A stretch of DNA of 64,000 nucleotides from Alitta virens (lineage: Eukaryota > Annelida > Polychaeta > Phyllodocida > Nereididae): the NCBI GenBank assembly GCA_932294295.1, contig OW028581.1:17404662-17468661 (forward strand), in the 5' to 3' direction. Shown here in pieces: positions 57,181 through 64,000 of the stretch (position 1 is its first letter; each line of letters begins with the position of its first letter). Made by a program: the position numbers and the translations under genes. The notes beneath the pieces were generated by a model that was not told where the DNA came from, did no database searches, and saw nothing but the letters and a program-made list of their open reading frames with translations.

Positions 57181-58880
57181 TCAAGGATTTTTGTCCAGAA
57201 AGTGATTGGAATTTTATTTATCTACCCTAATTGGTTACCAAAATTGCCAAATTGGAGTTTACCAGGAATCTAAAGGAATTCAAGGTAGGTCCATAATTTC
57301 ATACACAAAAAAATAAAAATGGTTTACGGGTGAAAAACAACCACAACATATACCAAAGATTTTCTGTTACTTATTAATTTGGTAGTAGAAGGATGATTGT
57401 AAAATTGGAAAATTTTACGGATGACTTAAAACTCAATTATTGGGCTACAATTATAAGCGTGGTTGAATGAATATCAATATTTGACCGTGCAATATCTTTT
57501 GCGTATCTTATCAGTGATCAAGAACAATAATTCATAGCTTTAGTATTACATAGACAATTACAAAACTATAAGTTAGGTTTAATGTAAATTTTGCTGAGTA
57601 TTTTTTTATATGGCACTGCGTTAAAACATAATTTAAAGTTTTTCCAGCCAGTCACCACATATTTAGCATTCTATATTTGTTGAAGTCGACTGAAATTCAT
57701 TTTTAACGATTTTAGTTTTGACTATGAAGTTTTTAGTGAAATAGACTGATGAAATATAGTCATGAATGAAAACAGCTGGGAAAATATATACCGTATGGCT
57801 CTTATGAACGCATTATAAGTTTTCTGAAGATAGTCTTAAATAAACTTTTTAAAAGTCTATGCTATGGTACAAACCCAATGCACAAAAAGATATAGTGCTG
57901 TATATATAGGAATAATAGAATTATAATTTGTCATATGAAAATTTATTGAATGTAGTTTTCCCCAAAAAGTGCCATTTCATGGTATTTTATAGTATGGCAG
58001 CATTTGACAAATATGCTATGCTATGCTATGCCGGTGAAAGTGCTTTCAGTCAGCCAAGTATATGTGGGCTCTGCGTACAGCATTCATTCAACCGCCAGCA
58101 CAGTGCACATTATAGTGTTTAAACTACTGGCCTTAGATCCCACCTACAGGTATTTTACTGGCATCTTAGAGTACTTATGCCAATTGGTATACTGGCGTGA
58201 ATTGTGCTTAAAGTGTGATAGACTCAACCTTGAACTGGTGGCTTACTGTTTTATAGTTAGCCACAGACTACACATGCCTTTTCAACGCTAAATATTAAAT
58301 TGGTGGGCCCTTTAAGTCAGTGTCTATGCCGAGGCAGGACAAAGTCCCACCTTGTGCATGTTTATTGAAGCAGTCATATGATTGAATCAGTCTCAATATG
58401 ATAATGTTTTACAATGTGTGATCCCTTACAAGTTTAATGAAGAACAGGTTAGCATCTCATCCTTACATCTACCAACAGCTGATTGTTATTGTAACAATAA
58501 TATCATGATATAATGTATAGTTGTATTGCTTGAATTTATACCTCACATTGCTTTCACAAACACCACGAGTGTTGGGATTGTTTTTTAGATCCCAAACTTA
58601 ATAATGACGTTAAAAGTCGCGATAATATTTGTCAAATGTATCCCATACGTGCTTGCCACACCTCAGTTGAGTTTACGAAACTCAGGAGGATTTAATTTCA
58701 TTCTCTCACAAACTGATATTGAACATTTTGTTGGGGCAATATGACTCGAGTTGAAAAAAAATTGATTTTATGCAAAATCATGGAATATGGAATCTAGCAA
58801 ATTATTTGCTTCAATAATTATATTTTTCAGTCTTCTTGATCTATCAAATTCATTTGAGTGGGTCTCAAAATTGGTTGTCT
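57181..58880. other. Gene-free stretch
   Basis: AT-rich, with no supported exon. Confidence 0.3.
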
Positions 58881-59115
58881 CAAACGTGAGGTGGTCTTAA
58901 TAGTGAGGTGGTCTTAATATTGAGATGATCTCGAAAGTGCACAGTCAAACCTGCGTTAAACGACCATCCAAGGAAATTTGATATAAACTGACCGCTTCAG
59001 ACAGGTAGTGGTTAAATAGAGGTAAAACAATTAAAAAATTAGTCTGAGGGAGCTTGAATATAGTGGCCTTCTACACCAGGTGGTCCCTAAACGGGTGGCC
59101 ATTATAGCAGGTGTA
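58881..59115. repeat. Decayed dispersed repeat (GAGGTGGTCTTAATA; CAGTCAAACCTGCG)
   Basis: GTGAGGTGGTCTTAATAG is followed directly by the near copy GTGAGGTGGTCTTAATATT. Next comes CAGTCAAACCTGCGTTAAAC and, at the far side, CACCAGGTGGTCCCTAAACG and GCAGGTGTAGCTGTA. The sequence recalls MITE termini. The boundaries are unclear. Confidence 0.4.
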
Positions 59116-60606
59116 GCTGTATAAGATAGTCCCATCCAGTACCAGTTCTAGTGACTTACTTTTACCAGCACTGAGAGCTTCATCCCTGTACATTGTATTC
59201 TAACTTAAGAGTTTTAACCCACTTGATAATGGTATGTTTAGTTAAGATCTCCGCATCCCAGGATGTTGTGTTATGTCTGTGGGTTATGCCTGTATTTTGT
59301 CTCTCATTGTTATTGTTCCATTTTGTCCAAGAACACACATATAGACACAGATTAGCCAAAATACAGGCTTTCTCACAATGTGCTTGCAATTCCATTTTTG
59401 CTTAAATTGTTGCGATGAAAGAAGATTTATTTCTTTTGGTTCGTTTTGTGTACTTTTGGTCAGAGATATTTTACTGAAGAAATTATTTTTCTGGATTCTG
59501 GATTGTATTTTACTAGCGAAACGACCAATACTGCTTTTGTAAACATGATATGAAAATTGATAGTGTGTAAATTTCAGGGTTTTTGGGTCCATGAGGGTTA
59601 AATGTCATTCGCACCTGCAGGAATTTCACTGATATAGATCCTGGACATAACACTGAGTCTTTCTGGCAGAGACTGTCATTAAAAAATCGTGCTGTTCTGG
59701 CCATGACAGGGATATGCTACTCAGACCTGCAGTTAGCAGCACTCTGTGTACAGCTAGCTCAATGGCATATCTCAGCCAGGTAGCTTTCTATAGTGTGTTT
59801 GACTGGACTGGAATTGTAGAGCTCTGACAGTGCTTACATGTGCTATATTTTGTAGGTAATTTTTACTCTTACAAGACATAATATGTTACTAATTCATGTA
59901 TTTTCATTTATGTGAAGTTCGTGTATACATTTTAAAATTAATACCAGCACAGTGGTGAAATAATTTATTTATGATAATTCAACAGTTATGATTTCATTTT
60001 ATATACGCATTTAATATACAAACAGCCAACATATGATTTATGACATTAAACAGGAAAATACAATCCTTTTTGGTGATATTTTTTCATATATATACAAAGA
60101 TTTTGACTGCTTCAATAAAGTTCATTCATAAGTGCACTGCTTTTTGCAAAACGTTTCTAATTTTATTATGACAGTGCATTTACTGACAACAACACATAAT
60201 TCCTCAGTTTATATTTGATAAAGATGCTTTAATTCATTTCTAAAGGCGTTTGTACAAGTAGTACACATAAGATCCCTGCGCATTTAATGCCTGTCATCAT
60301 ATCTTTGATATGATATTTTTTTCTATACAATTTTTCGTTTTTGGCCATTTACTGTACATTACACCGAATGCAAGAAATGGACTGGTTTAAACGCGCATTT
60401 ATTTGACAGGGAAATGAATTCATATCAACCATATGGTACTGTCAGTAATACAAAGGGGAATTTAGCCATAGAATTGGAGGTGCCATTCATGCCCTGATTT
60501 AGTGTTAGTTTAGAAAGTTAGGTCTGCAGACAGTCCAAGGTGGAGCCAGCAGGAACTTGCTGTGAGGCAGAAGGTGTCATTAAAGTCGAACAAGTGCACA
60601 GGTGTT
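59116..60606. other. Gene-free stretch
   Basis: AT-rich, with no supported exon. Confidence 0.3.
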
Positions 60607-60763
60607 GTCATGTGTGACATGTCATGTATGTCATGTCATGTCATGTGTGTCATAATGTTAAAAGGTTACGTTTGAGGTTAGTTTGATAAATATGAGGTTT
60701 GACACCTCTAACTCGAAGAAAAGATTAAAGAAAACTTCCAACATGTCTGGAGTTATGTATATG

Positions 60764-60842
<79 letters not shown>
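60607..60842. repeat. (TCATG)n and (AT)n microsatellites
   Basis: TCATG/TGTCA units at 60607-60652; an uninterrupted (AT)n of ~74 bases at 60769-60842. Confidence 0.9.
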
Positions 60843-60844
<2 letters not shown>

Positions 60845-61151
60845 ATGTGGACAGTAAGATTTACAATATTCAACGTTAATTTCACCTTTAATTATATTAT
60901 GAAGTAGTCTTAGTAGCCAGATTGCCGTATTAACGAGGTGAATTTATGAAGAGCTCCAATTGACAGTTGCCATGTGTTTGAAAAGTAAAATAAAATAAAC
61001 AAAAAATAACCATTAAAAACCTAATTGACAGTAAAAATCATTGCACATATTGAGTTCTGTATGCAGTGTCTGTTTTATGTGAAATAAACAAAATCTAATA
61101 TCAATTCATCATTACTAATACATGCTTCAAACTGGTACCATTGGTGTAGTG

Positions 61152-61190
61152 CAACAATACAATACAATACAACACAATACAATGCAATAC
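61152..61190. repeat. (AATAC)n microsatellite
   Basis: About seven pentamers with two variants. Confidence 0.9.
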
Positions 61191-62337
61191 ACGTTGTCAG
61201 CTTGCCCCAGTGTCACCCAATGCATTGCTACTGGGCAGACCAGCATGACATTCGCACTGCCTGATTGACACTGTCATGCTTCTGCAATTAGGAGCAATTA
61301 CAAAGACACGAGCCTCGAATAACTTAGATAAGGAGCTATTTATGATGGTGTCATTGTAAATGCTGCAATTTCCCCATACAATTATGGAGGCATTTGGTTA
61401 GCTGTTTGCACTAACCAAGTGCAGGGTTACCACATGGAGAGATGGAATTCAAAAGCAATTTTATGAAACTATTCTTCTCTCAAAAGGTGTGAATTGAAAG
61501 GTAAAACAGTTTTGCCCTTAATTGCTAACTTTGTATACCACCACAACCTTATGAAAAAAATATATTTACTTGGAACTTTTTAAAATAGTTTTGTAGGTAA
61601 TTATCAATTTGAAATACGATTTCTTTATAGTGATTTTTCATATACAAAATGTACTCATTAATTCTCAAGTATTTTGCACTTTTATCAAGACACCATCTTA
61701 TACTTTTACTTCTTGCACTGGTTGGGGTAGTTGCCATATGTTGTTTATGGTATTTTCACAGCATATGTTTGAAATGCATTTTTTATCATTTTCACGTGTT
61801 GTTTGTCCCTTTCATGTTGGAAAATTTGATCTGAATGGTACTGTATCTTATGAAGCATAATGATCTTGAGACCCCAGGCCAACGCCCTTGTAAATATGGA
61901 ACAATAAGTACAGCCAAAATTGGACCATTAGGTAGTTTGGAATTTTGAATTTGTAATAATGCATGTAACAATGTAGAAATTGCATGACAATGCATGTCTT
62001 TGTGCCATGAGAAGTGTGCATGAATATTTGTACAGTTGTTGAGCTATAACTTATAAGACCTTCTCCATAATATGTCAATTTTGAATTTTGATCGAGAATG
62101 GACTCTGACAGTTTTTGTAATTTATACCTTTAACTAAATTGCGTACACTGTTTTTTAACATGTTGTTTAAACATTCCTGTATTAGGTCAGTCACTTAGGC
62201 AAAATTAAGGTGTCTCACGTTAGGGAAAATTGTCTTTATAAATAGTCAAGATGTCTGGAAAATCTTGACCAAACTTTCTACACCAAGAGAGTTTCAGTGT
62301 GTGGTGTTTTAATAATAGTCAAAATGTCTAAAATGGT
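61191..62337. other. Gene-free stretch
   Basis: AT-rich, with no supported exon or RNA gene. Confidence 0.3.
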
Positions 62338-62440
62338 GTGGACTCCCAGCCTTATCTCATCGTTACATCTGCCTCGCAACTGGTCATTTATGACGGCTAA
62401 GCTTCAGACCCCGTAGCATTGAGACATAGACATGGACAAC
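62338..62440 (+). mobile_element. SINE family S1 tail
   Basis: CCTTATCTCATCGTTACATC, TGCCTC, ACGGCTAAGCTTCAGACCCC and GTAGCATTGAGACATAGACA match 26767-26870 (inverted) and 49600-49680. Confidence 0.55.
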
Positions 62441-62801
62441 ATGGAAATAGACAAGGGCATAGATAAAATGTCTATTGTAGCTCACTATCTTTGTTTTACA
62501 AGAAAAGCCTTGTATCAACGGGTCATCCCCAAACTGACCAGCATTTATTCTTGCCCTGACCTGCACTGGTCACTCATTTACCAACAATGCGATTGTTTAA
62601 CGACATGTGTGGACATTTGACCATCCAGGTGACCAGTGGTCAGTCGGGTCAGGGGTCAGGGTCTTCACTTTCACCCTCTGGTGACCTCTGTACCTCTGGG
62701 ATGGTCAGCCTCCCTGATTTTTTTAGGGGTAGAGTTACCCAGGTGCATATATTCACCTGAACATCCTTCTCTGGTATTTCAGATTGTTGGAAGCCCAGAC
62801 C

Positions 62802-62877
62802 CTCAGCCAATGAAAGTCCTGGATTCATATGACGTCCTCTGGAATATAGTTTCAAACTTAATGAGTTCAGCTGTAAC
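62802..62877 (+). mobile_element. Single arm of the 52.4-kb palindromic element
   Basis: CTCAGCCAATGAAAGTCCTG, GATTCATATGACGTCCTCTG and ATGAGTTCAGCTGTAA match one arm of 52431-52589. The other arm is absent. A 164-codon open frame (62636-63130) runs through it and is therefore not called a gene. Confidence 0.65.
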
Positions 62878-64000
62878 ATCAATTGCCGCGGTTTTGTGTA
62901 ATCCACTTCAAAATATGTGGATAGCTGTGGCTCTCTCAGTCTCATGGACAGTCCAGGTACCAAATAATTTCCGGAGCACAATAACCTGTGACCTGGCCAA
63001 TGTTTGCTTCCGGGTCAGTCAGGTCTCCTGTATTTCCAAGGTTAACAAGAATGTCCTCTGCAAGAATTTAAATTGTAGAAGCCGCACGTGTAAACTATGG
63101 CATGTCCATATTCTATACAAATTCTTGTGAAATTTGCAACGAATATCAGGCCATTGTGTAGATAGTTTTGTGCCTTTTGGAGTGGTGGGTTTGAATCCAA
63201 CATTTTGAGCTGCTAGCAAGTGCAGTTTCCTACTATTGATTTAAAAATTATTTGGTTAAGATGAGATATTTCTTATTGTAAGCAAACTTTCGGAATCAAC
63301 TGTATATCTGCGAACAATAGGAGTCATTGCCACAGTAGTAATTAAATCATCTATATACATGCATGCCTCTTCTTCTTCCTCTTCTTCCTCTTCTTCTTCT
63401 CCTTCTTCTTCTTCTTCTTCTTCTTCGTGGTCTATGAAATGTCCAGCTGACAACACTTAACTCCTGCCAGGAAATGACAACAATTGCTTATCTGCATCAT
63501 TGTACATTTTAAGATATCAGGGTTAAACACACAACATGCGAAAAAACCCAAATTACCCCAGGGCTACAGGATGGAGATAACAGAAAATTACCCAGACACG
63601 TGACAGCTATTAGCAAAATGAAATTTATGGTCATCTGTACCTACATTTGAATTACAATATCATGTCTGTGCTATCAATGCAATGATATATACAAGCTACA
63701 TGTGAGCTAATGATTATCTAATGTTGCGCTATGATACGGTATGGTATGTCCATATTCTATACAAATTGGTATTGGTAGAAAGAGATAGATATTTCTCTGG
63801 CAAAGATGTCAAGATTAACATTAGTTAAACCTTGGAGAAATTAGGTTTTATTTCTCCAAGGTCAAACCTACTAAAAGCGAACTATTATACCACATCGGAA
63901 CAATAAGTCTCACAGCAGTAAATTTATAACTTATTAACTTATTAAAGAATCAATCTACATAGTTTAATCTTGGATGAACTAGAGAGCTTGGATGAACATC
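62878..64000. other. Gene-free end of window
   Basis: A (TTC)n run lies at 63366-63426. A 22-base direct repeat (ATGTCCATATTCTATACAAA + TT) lies at 63102 and 63746. A 12-bp perfect hairpin CCTTGGAGAAAT / ATTTCTCCAAGG lies at 63830-63861. No gene is supported. Confidence 0.4.

Noticed and set aside
56865..57205. Open frames of ~90-100 codons on both strands in the CpG-richer patch
   Set aside because: Both strands are open because of composition; no recognised domain, so it is kept only as an uncertain patch.
62636..63130. 164-codon open frame on the + strand
   Set aside because: It runs through a SINE/MITE-like arm also found at 52431-52589, and no domain or splice structure is visible; a chance frame.
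1..64000. CRISPR arrays, bacterial operons, intact viral genomes
   Set aside because: No regular spacer-repeat arrays, Shine-Dalgarno-led gene clusters or viral structural genes are seen. Tandem repeats here are microsatellites or minisatellites.

Overview
The window is animal nuclear DNA, most likely from an invertebrate bilaterian. Genes are split by short GT-AG introns, and the rest is AT-rich. It carries PIF/Harbinger, hAT and other inverted-repeat transposons, non-LTR retrotransposon pieces, tRNA-derived SINEs and long tetranucleotide microsatellites. I see no bacterial operon, CRISPR array, rRNA gene or convincing tRNA gene. The species cannot be named from the sequence alone.

Left third (1-18.2 kb): a small family related to opioid growth factor receptor (OGFR). 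A complete eight-exon gene (1609-6090, +) reconstructs in frame to 376 aa. It joins an unusual hydrophobic N-terminal module, encoded by exon 1, to a full OGFR domain. Two relatives follow on the same strand. One is an orphan exon-1 copy (7229-7486). The other is a three-exon mini-gene (16234-17770, 120 aa, all splice phases compatible) that keeps exon 1, part of exon 2 and a last exon, and has lost the OGFR domain. A nest of transposons lies between the relatives (8.7-15.9 kb). It contains a decayed PIF/Harbinger element with convergent transposase and MADF genes, a broken LINE split by another inverted-repeat element, a 24-bp minisatellite and a hAT MITE with perfect 8-bp target duplications.

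Second gene (20812-22715, -): three exons join in frame to a 292-aa protein with a signal peptide. The predicted mature protein is very acidic, has no cysteine and carries six N-glycosylation sequons. I do not recognise its family. Two perfect TGACGTCA palindromes lie just upstream of its start codon.

The remaining ~41 kb (22.8-64 kb) holds no protein gene I can support. It contains SINEs of at least two families, MITEs, LINE tails, long GATA/CTAT/GACA/CAGT/TTAC microsatellites and a perfect 83-bp inverted repeat at 36.0/37.4 kb. It also has a promoter-like CpG-rich patch at 40.1 kb, paired CTCF-like motifs at 45.5 kb and a palindromic element at 52.5 kb. It reads as intergenic or long-intron DNA.

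Gene joins were made by hand from reading frames and splice consensus. No transcript, database search or alignment program was used.
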